This document shows positions 41,295 through 53,118 of a stretch of DNA of 64,000 bases, piece after piece. Every line of letters starts with the position of its first letter. Position 1 is the first letter of the stretch. The notes under the pieces were generated by a model. It was not told the DNA's origin and searched no databases. It saw only the letters and a list, made by a program, of their open reading frames with translations. The stretch covers positions 44,230,001 through 44,294,000 of the forward strand of contig NC_088921.1 in NCBI RefSeq assembly GCF_038396675.1, written 5' to 3'. The stretch comes from Hydra vulgaris (lineage: Eukaryota; Cnidaria; Hydrozoa; Anthoathecata; Hydridae). Both the position numbers and the translations under genes were made by a program.

Positions 41295-41964
41295 GAGTAT
41301 AACCTTATTTCAACTTTGCATAATAATAACATAATAAGCCCGCTCAATTCATAAAAGTTACTATGTTATGTGGTTTTATTGTATTTAAATATAAGTGCGT
41401 GGCAATGATCTTCATACAAAACAAATAATTATAATTAATAAACAACTATAAAAAATAAACAGTAAAAAATAATAAAAAAATTAAAATATATAACCCCGGC
41501 TAGTACCTCCAGGAAATTGGGTTTGTTTAGCCGGGGTGGAGTTTGCAAAAAGCTCTGTTTTTGGCTGGGGCCTCGGTCACTTACTAGTACAAACAGCTAT
41601 AATTTGGTCAAAAATAAATATTCATTTTTGGGGGGATTTTTCTTTCTATTATGCAGTGGTGTTAATAACTCCATTTCTAAGACTTGGTCTCTTTTATTGT
41701 GAGGTGCCTCATATATACAATTTGTATAAATTGTGTTGCAATAGTGACAAGCAATTACAAACAGTTATAAACTGATGAGTTAATATGTAGTTAATTATTC
41801 ATAAACTTATTATATAATTATAGATAAAATAAATATCAATAGTATTTTATACAGGTGACTTATTAATACTAATGAATTATTAATAAATATGACTTTTATA
41901 CGTATGACTAAAATCAATATATCTTTTTTTCTTTTAGATATTTAATAAACTTAAATAGTGAACT
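41295..41964. other. Intergenic; small palindrome
   Basis: ACCCCGGCTA (41493) and TAGCCGGGGT (41528) form a 10-bp inverted repeat in a local GC-rich patch. The open frames at 41517-41775 have no recognised motif. Confidence 0.4.
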
Positions 41965-42385
41965 ATGACTTCAAGAACTTTCTTGATGCAATCATTTGGT
42001 CAAAATAATTTGCCAAATGATGTAAGAACATTGTTTAATACACCTAGAGTATATTTATTTTGGGTTAAAAAAATGCATACCTAAAATTTTAAATAAATTA
42101 TCCAACATAGATGAAATTGATTTGGTTGTTAATATTGATGGTTTTCTCTTATATAAAAGTTCTTCTGTTGAAATATGGCCAATATTATGTCAGTTTTCAA
42201 AATCGCTACCATTTAGTGTTGCAATATTTTGTGGAAATGCTAAACCATCATCAGAGAGTGAGTTTTTAGAAGATTTTTTAGAAGAATTAACATCTTTAAG
42301 TTTTAATGGTGTGGAGCATGCAGAAAAGCATTATCCTGTTTCTCTGAAGTATTTCTGTTGCGATGCTCCAGCAAGACAATTTTAG
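41965..42385 (+). pseudogene. Transposase-like N-terminal fragment (WPIL..CDAPAR family)
   Basis: ATG 41965 reads LPNDVRTLFNTPR. After a frameshift near 42075 the frame continues NKLSNIDEIDLVVNIDGFLL-YKSSSVEIWPIL, FSVAIFCGNAKPSSESEFL, EDFLEELTSLSFNGVEHAEK, then YFCCDAPARQF before a stop at 42385. The block order DG..SS..WPIL, G..KP...FL, EL..L...G, CDAPAR is one I recognise from a repetitive transposase-like protein family of cnidarians and other invertebrates; I cannot give its superfamily with certainty. The catalytic C-terminal part is absent. It lies 114 bp upstream of the DUF4806-type gene on the same strand, so the two could belong to one element. Confidence 0.55.
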
Positions 42386-44883
42386 AAAGTATAATTATGT
42401 GCAAACTATATTTTGTTTTATTGTATTTAATGATTAATTTTCAAATTTCAATTTTATCAGTTAATAAAATCCATATTAAAATTACACTTTTTGAAACTAT
42501 GGCTTGGACAAGAGCTGTTTGGTTGGAATATTCTAAAGAAGGTGTTGTTAGTGAGTATGAAAATACGATTCCATCTAATTGGATAAAAAGTGGCTTTGTT
42601 TATTGGCCGAATCGAAAAGTGGAATCTGCAGTTCAAAAAAGATATGATTCAACAGATGATTGGCTTAAATTCAAACTGAAATACACCAAAATTACTGGTA
42701 TTTTCAAATATTGTGTTAAAATAAATACAAATGGTTTATATTTGTACTTGTTCATATTTATATTATACAACTATTGATATTTGTCATATTTAAGAAAAGT
42801 ATATCGCAGTTATCAAATTTTGATTGCTTTATTAAATTACTTAGATAATGATAGAGGTGTATGCGACGAGTATGGTGATAATGTTATTGCTGGAGAGACC
42901 ACTGGAGTAATGGAAATAATAAGTAAGAAATTTAGATTGCTTGACATGTAGGTCTAGCTTGGTTTGTATTTAATTGTAAAGATAAAGTAATGAAACAAAG
43001 TTTGAATCTTCGATGCTTTTGAATTGTTGGTTTAAATTTTCTTAAAGTTCTAGAAAAATTTATTTTCGAAGTAAAAGTTCTCCTTTGTTTTAAAATACTT
43101 CTAAAAAACTATAAAGTTTGTTTTATAAAATTTAGAGTGTTAACTAATTTCTCCTAATAAAAAACGAGTTGTATTACCACTTCCTGTTCCTCCTACTAAG
43201 AAAAAGCGAACAACGAAATCTAGTTTAGGTATACACTTGATAAATTTTGTGCTTGCTCTATTATGTTAGTAGTGGAGGTTTTAAAATATTAATGTAAATA
43301 AGATGTGTTGGTAAGAAGTCCTTTGGTAATATTGATTGATTTTTTATTATTTAGATGTTAAACAGTTCTTGGATGACAAAGATGAAAATAGTGAAAATAG
43401 CGAAGCGGAGATTTTTCTTAAAAAGAAAAAAAAGGATAAATATCATATCAACTTCAAATCAACATGTAAAGAAAATATAAGTATAAAGAAAATGTTAAAA
43501 AAATGTGTCAGTATTATACTGATATTTTCTTTACTTTTGTTTGCATTGTCACATTTAGATTGCTGATAACTTAAAAAAATCTGATGTGTTGATGTGCTGA
43601 AATTTGTGTTTTATACTTATTTTTTACACAAAAATATTTTTATTTTTTTTAAATATTCAGCATTTCAATTGATGGTAATTCGGAAGTTAGAACATATCGA
43701 TACAAGGCTTGACGATCTGTTTAGATTAGTTGCTACTTTTAAAGAAACTAAAGATGATGTTTATCATCTTCCCCAACCATTTGCAGAGCTTGCAGAATTA
43801 ATTACATTTGATGCAGGATTGGTGAATCTTAAAGAGTTCAAATCATTTGTAAGGTTTTCATTGTTTCAAATTAATTATATAACACAGGTATAAAAATGAG
43901 ACTGTGTGAGTCATTATAAATTTTATATAAGAAACATTCAAACCATAAAAATACGGGATGACTCATTTTCTCAAAGGGGGACTAAATTTTTGAAAAAATG
44001 CCTCCTGTTAGCCTTGCGGGACAATCGAACATTTTTTTTACTTACAAAAGAGTGTTTATTAATAAAACCATACTTTGAACAATGATAATTTTACTTCTTG
44101 TGATTATTCAAAAGAAACCTTTAAAAAAGCATTTAAAGTAATTATAAAGTAGGTTTGAAAATAAATAGACTATGGTGCATTATACAATTTTACTAAACGT
44201 TATAAAAAGAAGCTGACTTGAATTATATTAGACATGCACCCAATTTAAAATGTTTCAAAGTGCTCTTTTTTAATACTCTTTCACAAATATATAATACAAA
44301 TATAAAGTATTAAAATTATCTGATTACTGAATATCATAGCGGACAACTCAAGTAAGACATAAAATATATTTCAGTTGTCCTCAGGACTACAGGGAAAAAA
44401 CCAGAGGGTACATTATATTTTGTAACTTGTAAAATTACTTTTCAATTACAGGTGGAAGAACTTTCTAGACTCGGTGGCAGCAGTGCAAAGAAATGTGTAG
44501 CAAATGTTTTAAACAGGTATATTTCAATATACTTGTTCAGTATCAAATCACATGTATATAGACTAGTCTAGATTGGTTTTTCTATTAACTCTAACTACTA
44601 AGTTGTCTAATTTTTCAGATCCTAATTAAGATATACATTGTTGTTTATTGCATAATTTTGCCATGATTTCATTAATTTAGTTTATTTGTAGTTTCAGATA
44701 TTTTTAATGTTTTTCTTTTTAATTATTTGTTATTTCTTTACAAGTTAATGGCAAATAAACTGCAAGCAAAGTTTAATTTGACTGGATCTAATACAAAACA
44801 AACAAAAAAGATTGGATTTCAAACTTTAAATATTTATAGAGGTGTTATTAGTATGTATATTATATGTATTTGCGCTGATCCCA

Positions 44884-44886
<3 letters not shown>

Positions 44887-44955
<69 letters not shown>
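44887..44955. repeat. (TA)n in an intron of the DUF4806-type gene
   Basis: About 34 TA units. Confidence 0.95.
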
Positions 44956-44956
<1 letters not shown>

Positions 44957-45583
44957 CAGGTGCACCGGGTATGATATCCAGTCAGATATGTAATGTTTTA
45001 GATAATTTAAGATTTTTTCTCAGAGCTACGTTTAAGATTAACTTTTGTTATTTTGGGCTATCGATAAAAAAGTACTAAAATTCGTCACTTTTTTTGGCAT
45101 TCCTGTAAATCTTCATTATTTCTAAGAAAAGTCTTGGAAATAATGATGCAAATGTCCTGGAATTTCAATTTTTTTTTATGTTGGGAACCCTGATGATATA
45201 AATGATAGATATAAGAATCCCAGTGAACTCTTGTTAATGGATTATACTCCCGATAACTTGGGTTATGTATAGGAATTGCGGCTGATTTTTCGCTTCAGCT
45301 TTAAGCTGATTGGGTCAATTTAATCAGCTAGAAGGCTGATCGTATTACCATATACATAAAACAACAATTTTTAGCAAATTCGATTTGAAAATTTTTACAA
45401 GTAAGTTTAAGTTATTTTAGATTTTCATCACTTGTTAGGGTTTTTAGAGATTTACTTAAAAAATATATATTATTTTCATAATTGTAAAGATTGCTACCAA
45501 AAAATTATCTTGGGCAATTAATAAAGTTGTGTAAAGTGCACAATCATTAACGAATGCAAAACTATAATTCCCTATTACATATA

Positions 45584-45620
45584 GAGTTAACTTAATAAAT
45601 TGCATTTATTAAGTTGGCTC
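45584..45620. repeat. 17-bp hairpin
   Basis: GAGTTAACTTAATAAAT - TGC - ATTTATTAAGTTGGCTC, two mismatches. It lies just beside the SINE and may be part of its tail. Confidence 0.7.
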
Positions 45621-45644
45621 TCCGTTTCCCACTTCACCGATAAC

Positions 45645-45720
45645 GTTTATGTATTTTGAGCGGGATCGAACTCGCAACCCTTGGAATAAAAGTCCAATGC
45701 TCTAACCACTGTGCCACGGT
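45645..45720 (-). mobile_element. tRNA-derived SINE head (minus strand)
   Basis: The minus strand reads CCGTGGCACAGTGGTTAGAG (A box), an anticodon-like stem TTGGA/TCCAA with loop CTTTTAT (Lys-like UUU), and GAGTTCGATCCC (B box). There is no pairing acceptor stem and no CCA-type end, so it is not called as a functional tRNA gene. It shares its head with the SINE at 53.94 kb. Confidence 0.65.
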
Positions 45721-46561
45721 AAACATGTAATTAAACATGGAAAAATGAGTTGTTTTTTCACATTCTCTTTTGAACAATGTGAAGTAAATTAATGCTTGTA
45801 AATTACAAAATTGTAAGATATTACTTTAAAGAAGTTTTCATTTAGATGCAGTAACCTGGTCGTTTAAAATACAAAAACACGATGCTCGAACATATATTGC
45901 AGATTGTTTGAAGTTTGCACCATATCGATTGGACGGTGGGAAACGGGCATCAAATCAAAATGAGACAAAAAGTTATAAAGATGCTGATGGTTCTTTTATT
46001 TGCGATGACGTTTCGTCGCCTTAGAGGGCAGAGGTTCTATCTCCATTTTGGGTAGTTTTGCAGGAGAACAAAAACAAAGTTTGAGCATTAAGCATAAATC
46101 AGCAATTTCATTTTTTGTTAGTGTTAATGTTTTTTGATCAATTAGAACTATCAAACATGATAGGAATAATTCAACTTTTTTGAAATTATTAACATTGAAG
46201 AGAGTATGGCACAAATTATAAAAGTCATCATGGATAGATAGAACCTTTGCCTAAATTAATTGCGAGTTGAATGGAAATTTTTGAAATTTATAAACATAAT
46301 GAATCCAATTAAAATTCTTTTTAATTAATACAAAATGCTTTTTATGTTTGTGTAAACTATCAGATAATGACAATCATGGTTCAAACTTTTTTAAATTAAT
46401 AACATTTTGGGACAAATTTTACAATTACCATGGAGATAGAACCTTTACTCAAATTAACTGTGACTTGAACAGAATTTAAAAATTTGTAAACAATGTTTTT
46501 GTAATCAATATTATTAAATTCTAAGTGAAATCTTAATCTTAATTAGCAGAAAAATCAGAAA

Positions 46562-46785
46562 ATTGTTATAATAGCAAAATTATATAACAGAATAATTATT
46601 ATAGTAATACTGAAAAAAATGACTGACAAAAAACAAAGTTTTAGTTCTAGTTATCTTCATAGTCCGAGTTAAGAACAAAAATTGTTTTAATAGCAAAATT
46701 ATATAACAGAATAATAATAGTAATACTGAAAAAAATGACTGACAGAAAACTAAGTCTTAGTTCTAGTTGTCTTCATAGTCCGATT
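46562..46785. repeat. ~119-bp tandem duplication at the transposase 3' end
   Basis: AATAGCAAAATTATATAACA occurs at about 46570 and 46689, followed in both copies by TGAAAAAAATGACTGACA and TTAGTTCTAGTT.TCTTCATA. So the last codons of the transposase and the adjoining UTR are duplicated. Confidence 0.8.
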
Positions 46786-48450
46786 CATCAATTTCTGACT
46801 CATCAGCAGTTGGTTCTGGTAAACTGTCTCTCATGGCTACTGCAGACGGTAAGTTGTTATACCATTGGGCATAATCTGGTGGAATAACACGCGATTTTAC
46901 CATGCGTGTGAGATTCTTTTTTTTCGCATCCGAAATAGGCAGGCGAGTAGGATACAATGGCTGAGGCTCTAATCCTTCGATGTTGGATCGTCGTCCTCTT
47001 CCAGACTGTACATTTATTTCCATAAAGGTAGGCGACGTAATGCTATATTTGTACTGCATAATGAAAGGTCTTGACTTTTCAAACCTTGCCCACTTAATAT
47101 TCAACCAGTTGACGGTTTCACCTTTAATATTTTTTGTACGATTTTTCACAATTTTACCGCAAAGTTGTTTTGAGTCAAAAAAATCGGTGTGTTGCAGTGG
47201 TTTAACAAGATATGGACACGCGCTGCAGCAATCAGAATCTTGTGTAGTGTAAATTTTTTGATGGCTCTTACTGCGTTCAATAGTACTGTTCATAGAGTCA
47301 ACTTCTAAATAAGAATGACCCGACTCCATATACTTCATATCGATGCATTCCAGGTGAGTTGTTTGAACAATGTACATCATTGTCGCAACAATAAATTGGT
47401 TTCTATTTTGTCCAGAGCACGTATCACTAAAAGAAGTCACCCTCTTCACAGAAACTGGAAGAGACTTCATATAATCTAACAGAGCTGTATTTATTTCATT
47501 GGCTCCTCGTTTACCTTCACTTTCGTCCCATAGGTAACAAATTCCTTTTTTGGTCGACGTTTCATAAATAGTAAAATTATAAACGGCAAGTTTCCGCATA
47601 TAGAAAATTTGTGCATCACCAGCCTATGGAAGTGGTAACACTGCTTCGAGGTCAAAAGTTATAGAACGAATGGACTTGTCAGCAGCAGATGCAGTCTTAT
47701 CAGAATTTTTTTCGTCCATAGCTTCTTTTTCACGAAATTTATGACTGTCATAATTTGGTCGTAGCGTTTCTTTATCATCACCACTGGCATTTCGAAAAGC
47801 ATTGCAAATCGAGCATCGGTCTTTTTAGGGAATAAAAAATTTTATATTAAAATCAGTAACAAATATTCTTCGATATACACCGATAGAAACTGGATCTGTG
47901 ATATTTTTCGTTGTGCAATAATCATCTTTGTATAGTCTATAAAGTTCCTCAATACTTAGTTCAGGACTAAGATATTTTGCCTTTGATGAAGCCCGACAGT
48001 AGTGAGATTCGACCTGAGGAAAGCTTAGGATGTGCTCTCGAACTGCATTGGTTCGCATTTCTAAAGTCTTATTGGTTGGAGTTTTTCCTTTTTTTGAATT
48101 TGGTCGTATGAAAAGACCAATCTCATTTTTATTTTTTACAACAAACTGAACAGTTTTCTTGCTTATGTCCAAAGTCGTGCAATAAAATTTTTGGCACACT
48201 CTAATGACATTGTTTTCATTCGCTTCCACTGGCAGATGATATGCACAGGATATTGTTTTTGGTCTTATTCCTGAATTGTCACGACGATGAAACATTGCTA
48301 CTTTTCACTAAATGGCATATGAAATCTTTTTTTCTATTTTCACCCTCTAGTTGGTAGTAGTGTTTATTTATTTCTAGTCGTTTGGTTTCCTCAAAATGTT
48401 CTCCACACTTAAATTTGCACAGTTCACCGTTCTAGGTGTTTTGGGCGGTA
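46763..48450 (-). pseudogene. Transposase with S-D-x-C-x-G-Q-N-R-N motif (Sola-like?)
   Basis: The frame from 48295 to 46763 (510 codons) has two in-frame stops: UAA just after FNIKFFIP (about 47826) and UAG in VLPLP-stop-AGDAQIF (about 47625). An N-terminal piece in another frame (about 48450-48300) reads CKFKCGEHFEETKRLEINKH, Cys-rich. Then FYCTTLDISKKTVQFVV, HILSFPQVESHYCRASSK, LSIEELYRLYKDD and RCSICNAF. The core has YLWDESEGKRGANEI, TSFSDTCSGQNRNQF (likely catalytic Asp), GHSYLEVDSMNSTIE (second likely Asp) and VNWLNIKWARFEKSRPF. The tail is acidic, ending DESDYEDN. The domain order is a recognisable family in invertebrates. Superfamily naming is tentative. Confidence 0.75.
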
Positions 48451-48956
48451 CTGCTTTACCTTTTCGTGTCTTGTATGCCATTCCTTTCTCTCTTTTGTCT
48501 TTTTCAACAAATCGTTTTCAAAGATTTGGTCTTTTGCCTTGCTTGCATCCAATTTTTGGTTCAGTGAAAGTTCGCTTTTTTGAACCATTGTTTAATTCTA
48601 TGGTGAATTCTTAGAATTACGAAAAAAACTATTCAAAATTACCTCTGTTTTAATAAAAAGTTGTTTATTCATTATATTTCGTTTGTTATCGTCTGCCATT
48701 TTCAAGAATTATGTCATAGGGCAAAGAAGATATCTCCGGTATAGTCAGATGGCAAAGGAGATAACACCTTTGACCTTTTGGGATTCCGCACAAATGTAGA
48801 TAGCTCAAAACTCGCACAAATTTATTGCTCCTCTCCTACTATGTGGAGATAGACCCGCTGCCTAATCTGATTCTAACACTTAAAATAGATGTCCCTAAAG
48901 TCATAGTTGAATTTGAGCACAACATGGAGATAGAATCTCTGCCCTCTAAGGCGACG

Positions 48957-49504
48957 ATTTTATCAAGATCGTTTTAAAAACAGTTTAAATTTTGTATAAT
49001 TTTTTGTTTTAAAAATGTTTTAATTATCTTAGAGGTTTTATTTAAAGTTTAGTTATCTGCGTTTGCACAATGGGCTGCTCATTTTGTAAAATTATAATAA
49101 GAGATAATATAAAATCAAATGTTGGGCTTTGGCATAGTTAGAAATTTGTTAAGACTTGCTAATGGCCATAATTTAGCTTGAATTAGTAAATACTTGGATT
49201 CTCCACACCTTCTATTTATTTTCGGGGCAATGCATTGGTTTTATTGTGAGTTGACTACTGACAACAACACAACATTGTACAAAAAATAAATGTTTTGCGG
49301 GTTTAAAGATTCAAAAAAAAATCTATTTTTTTAAGGTTCATAGACTTGAATATAAGTTGGTTGAATCAACGTTAATCTAACGGTGATTTATGGTTTGTTT
49401 TCAACGTTAGTCTAACGTTTGGTTTCAACGTAGATTTGTGTTTCCATTTAAACCAAAAATCAACCGTTTTTCAGCATAAAATTTCAACGTTGATGTGCTT
49501 GATG

Positions 49505-49507
<3 letters not shown>
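48957..49507. other. Intergenic; CAACGTT motif cluster
   Basis: From about 49368 to 49497 the motifs TCAACGTT, CTAACGTT and TTTCAACGTTGATG recur many times directly before a TA array, like the GGACGT cluster at 16 kb. No gene. Confidence 0.6.
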
Positions 49508-49582
<75 letters not shown>

Positions 49583-49583
49583 T

Positions 49584-49664
<81 letters not shown>
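49508..49664. repeat. Compound (TA)n-(CA)n-(TA)n microsatellite
   Basis: TA to about 49568, CACACACA to about 49582, ATTAAA, then TA to 49664. Confidence 0.95.
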
Positions 49665-49667
<3 letters not shown>

Positions 49668-50189
49668 CACAAAAAAAATAATATAAATTTAAACATAAAA
49701 CATGTAATGTATAAATATATATAAATGTATAAATATATATACAAACATAAAAAATATATTAAAAGGGCAAGGAGAATATTCTTTTTTACGTAGAAATTTT
49801 AATAAGTTTCGGAATTGGTTTTTTAAAATATTATTAACGCAACTTTATGCGCATAAGTTTACTTTTTGCGCTAAAAAAAATATTTTTTTGTGGAGCGTGT
49901 TTATTTTGTGTTACTTTAGTTAGAGTAGTAAATATTTTTCAAATTTTTATAAAATTGGAGGCAGAATTTGCAAAATAAGTCATCTTGCCCCGGTCACGTG
50001 ACCAGATGCCAAATTTATGAACTTATTATTTTAAATTTTATTTCAAAATTTTCAACTTGCTAATTAAAAATCATTGCAGGCAATGAATTATTATGACATC
50101 ATGAACAAAGAACATCACTGACAAAGCATTACTGTTTCATGACTGATAGTTTTACAATAACTCAGGCTTTTCAAAACGTTTGCCATCTT
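49665..50189. other. Intergenic
   Basis: No gene or clear repeat. Confidence 0.5.
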
Positions 50190-52200
50190 TTTTTTTTTTT
50201 TTTTTTTTTTAGTTTACAATTATTAATAGTAATATAAAAATATAACAATACATTAACTTGGTATCTGAAAGAAGATCCAAAAGATCTTGTCGTCAGAACC
50301 ATATAAAATATATCAAACGTGTATATATAATATAATAAAAATACAATTGATTTAATAATTATTAACAATGTAGAATAAACAAAAACAGAAAATAATTTTA
50401 CATTTCAAAAATATTTATATATATATTGTCAATAGAAAGAATAAAGTTTTTTAATTTAGTTTTAAAAACAGAAAACGAAATTGACAAATCAAAATTTGGA
50501 ACAACAATTTTGTTCCATAAATACGGTGCTCGATAGTTTGTGCAAAATTGATTAAACTTTGTTTGACAAAAGGGTTCAATTATTAAATTATTATTTCGTA
50601 AAGTATATTTGTTTATAGCTTTATGGGTAAAAAGATCTTTAAAAATGAACAATGGTGGTTCACTTTTACAACGAAACATAAATCATAAAATATAATACAA
50701 AAAAATATACATTGAGTTCGTAAACGTTAAATGCTTTAACTTTTTTAAACAAAATATTAGAATGAGAAAAACGATTTTCAAAACATATTAAACGCATTGC
50801 GTGTTTCTGACGATGGTAGAGATTTCGTAACTTACTTTTAGAGGTACTTCCCCAAACAATATTGGCATAATTTATATAGCTATGTATAAATGAGTAGTAG
50901 AGTTGAATTAAATTTTGTTTATTTAGATAGTATCTGACCCTATATAGAATTCCAATACTTTTGGCCAATTTAGTAGAAATAAAATCGATATGATACTTCC
51001 ATGTAATATTTTCATCAATGTAAATGCCTAAAAATCTTGTGACCGACTCCTTTTTTATTTCAATTTTATCAATGAAAAGTTCAGATAAATTATTTGGTAA
51101 AAAACGCTTTTTTGCGAGGGAGTGGAAAAGGATTCATTTTGTTTTGTCAATGTTTAAAGTTAACTTGTTGCACTTAAACCAGTTGGAGATGTGATTGAGT
51201 TTTTTATTCATATTTGAAAAAAGCTTATAAAATTGTCACTGTTTGACAAAAATAAATTAGCATCGTCTGCTAAAATGATACTCATAAGATTAGAAGCTTT
51301 ATTTAAATCATTTATATAGACTAAAAACAAAAGTGGGCCTAGAATAGAACTCTGTGGAACACCACATTTTATGTCAATTAATTTTTCATTTTGAAAATAA
51401 TCTCCATAGAAAACAAATTGTTTTCTATTTATCAAATAACTTTTATACCATTTTATTAATTTGCCATTAATTCCATAAAATTTGAGTTTCTTAAGTAGAG
51501 TTTTGTGATCGACCGTGTCGAATGCTTTTGATAGGTCAATGAAAATACCTAGTGCATATTGTGATCTACCAAATGAATTAGAAATTTCACGAATGAACTG
51601 TGTAATGGCTGGTTCAGTTGAACAATTTTTTTTAAAACCGAATTGATTTTTATATAGAAGTTTATTTAGATTAAGGTAATTGTATGTTCTATTGTATATA
51701 ATTCTTTCTAAAATTTTCGAGAAGGTTGAAAGAACTGAGATAGGACGATAATTACTAATATTTGATTTTTTTCCGTCTTTGTAAATTGGAGTAACTTTAG
51801 CTATTTTTAATTGGTCGGGGAATACACCTTGCTGTATAGATGCCCAGAACACTTTTTAAAGAATACATTTTAAATTTTCAAAGCAATCTATGATTATGTT
51901 GCCATTTATTTCGTCCGCACCTGTAGCTTTGTTTCTTTTAAGAGATTTGTCAGCTCTCACAAACTCATCAAAAGATAAGTCAGAATATAAATTATCTATA
52001 AAAAGCGAATTATTTATAGGCTCTAGGAAATCACTAAAAGTTTTTTCCGTAATAGGAATCTTATTTGCCAATTTAGTTCCTACATCAATAAAATATTTAT
52101 TAAACTCGTTTGCAATTTCGTTTGGTTCATATATATTTGTTTTATTTATTTTAATTACTTTAGGAAGGTAGTTTGAATTTGTTTTTTGTTTTCCTTTGCA
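50190..52200 (-). mobile_element. 5'-truncated LINE with poly(A) tail
   Basis: On the minus strand the element ends in about 23 A residues (T-run 50188-50210), preceded by a 3' UTR with AAGATCTTTTGGATCTTC. The 5' end is lost near 52200, where TTTGCATCAAAAAC is found twice (52195 and 52213). The coding region has frameshifts. Related to the copy at 55.5-56.9 kb and to the scrap at 14.2 kb. Confidence 0.8.
50398..52175 (-). pseudogene. LINE reverse transcriptase (CR1/L2-like), frameshifted
   Basis: Minus strand, N to C: NEIANEFNKYFIDVGTKLAN, KSLKRNKATGADEI (RT block 0), then after a stop near 51856 FPDQLKIAKVTPIYKDGKKS, ISNYRPISVLSTFSKILERI, NQFGFKKNCSTEPAITQFI, LGIFIDLSKAFDTVDHKTLL, IKCGVPQSSILGPLLFLVYI-NDL and ILADDANLFLSNSD (catalytic Asp pair kept). 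Later frames give RFLGIYIDENITWKYHID (about 51040-51000), SFIHSYINYANIVWGSTSKS, RQKHAMRLICFENR, RAPYLWNKIVVPNFD and an end KLKNFILSIDN. Breaks lie near 51855, 51210, 50970 and 50670. No endonuclease part remains. Confidence 0.85.
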
Positions 52201-53118
52201 TCAAAAACATTTCTTTGCATCAAAAACTGCTGCAAATAAAAGTGTACATGGTAGACGAAATTGATTGAAAGATCTGCATTAGCTTTAAGAGAAGTAGGAA
52301 GAGAACATGAATCAAATTCTAAAATATTTTGAAATAAGTTGTAACATTTCAAGGACTTCTATAAATAGTACTACTAAATACGTAATAGATATGTAAGTAT
52401 AACAACATTTTCAAGGAATTTATGCATCCATTCAAGCAAGCTGTTATAATGTTTAGAAGATCTATATCATTTCATTGTGTAGTGTGCAATGAGTTTCTCA
52501 GAAGTGGTGACTCTTTAAAGATGTTGTTAGTTGTGGGCCTTATGTATAGTTCTATATATTACCACTAAAAGTAAAGTGTGTTGAACATGTTCAGTTTTTT
52601 TCTGATTTTATTGAATTCAATGATGAATGTAAACAACTGGAACTTAATAATGGATCTCAAAAATGACTTAATATCACAACCTTTTGTTGATACTATAAAC
52701 TTACATAATTCTGAACGTTTTACGTTATCTGGATTTTTAGGAAATCAATTTTCAAATACACATATTTCAAAAATATGCTCAAATTGGCAAAGAAATTCTG
52801 GACTAGCACGTTTAAAACAATATACATTACAATTTTTTTAGAATTGTGTTCTATATAACTTTTAGAATTGGGTACAACTTCACTAATTTGAATTTTATAG
52901 GTGAAAATAAAAGTTTGAATAAAGAGATTTATTTATTATAGAAAGTTGGTTTATATAGATTCATTATACTTTTTAAAAGAGATTGTTTTGAAACGTATAT
53001 AAAAATATTGTTGTTTTTTTCATACAAACTATGAATTATATTATCCTTGTCAGTAAAACTATGCCAAGTACTTGTTTTGTCATTGGTTGCTCAATGCTCA
53101 ATGTCATTGGTTACTTAA
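52201..53118. other. Intergenic
   Basis: The 87-codon plus frame at 52578-52841 (with ERFTLSGFLGNQFSNTHIS) is unrecognised and without gene context. Not called. Confidence 0.4.

Larger units (their letters stand above)
42499..46024 (+). pseudogene. DUF4806-type protein gene, 8 exons, 3' end replaced by a transposon
   Basis: Exons 42499-42697, 42845-42922, 43136-43228, 43355-43465, 43661-43848, 44452-44516, 44745-44841 and 45846-46024. Splice phases agree at every junction but one. Exon 1 (MAWTRAVWLEYSKEG, IPSNWI, VYWP) is a chromatin-reader-like N-terminal module seen with DUF4806. Exon 3 is basic (LPVPPTKKKRTTKS, NLS-like). Exon 5 starts DUF4806: FQLMVIRKLEHIDTRLDDLF, LPQPFAELAELITFDAGLVN. 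Exon 6 has LSRLGGSSAKKCVANVL, exon 7 QAKFNLTGSN, exon 8 ARTYIADCLKFAPYR. Defects: an in-frame UAA in exon 3 (KC-stop-LISP), and the exon 7 acceptor reads CAAG where CAGG would keep phase. The stop at 46022 lies inside the next transposon's TIR (from 46014), so the natural C-terminus is lost. Function unknown. Confidence 0.65.
46014..48956 (-). mobile_element. 2.9 kb DNA transposon, TIR CGTCGCCTTAGAGGGCAGAG
   Basis: The left TIR CGTCGCCTTAGAGGGCAGAG then GTTCTATCTCCAT (46014-46046) matches the reverse complement of 48924-48956, with one difference. The transposase is on the minus strand. Internal copies of the inner TIR motif (GGATAGATAGAACCTTTGCC near 46232 and GGAGATAGAACCTTTACTC near 46433) form subterminal repeats. 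Flanks GTTT and ATTT match at three of four bases. Superfamily is not certain. The transposase motifs remind me of Sola elements, known for 4-bp duplications. Confidence 0.8.

Noticed and set aside
41517..41775. Overlapping plus frames of 61 and 79 codons
   Set aside because: Unrecognised and in two frames of the same stretch. Likely chance in a GC-richer patch.
45645..45720. tRNA-Lys gene
   Set aside because: A and B boxes and an anticodon-like stem exist, but the acceptor stem does not pair and there is a T-stem mismatch. It shares a head with a SINE.
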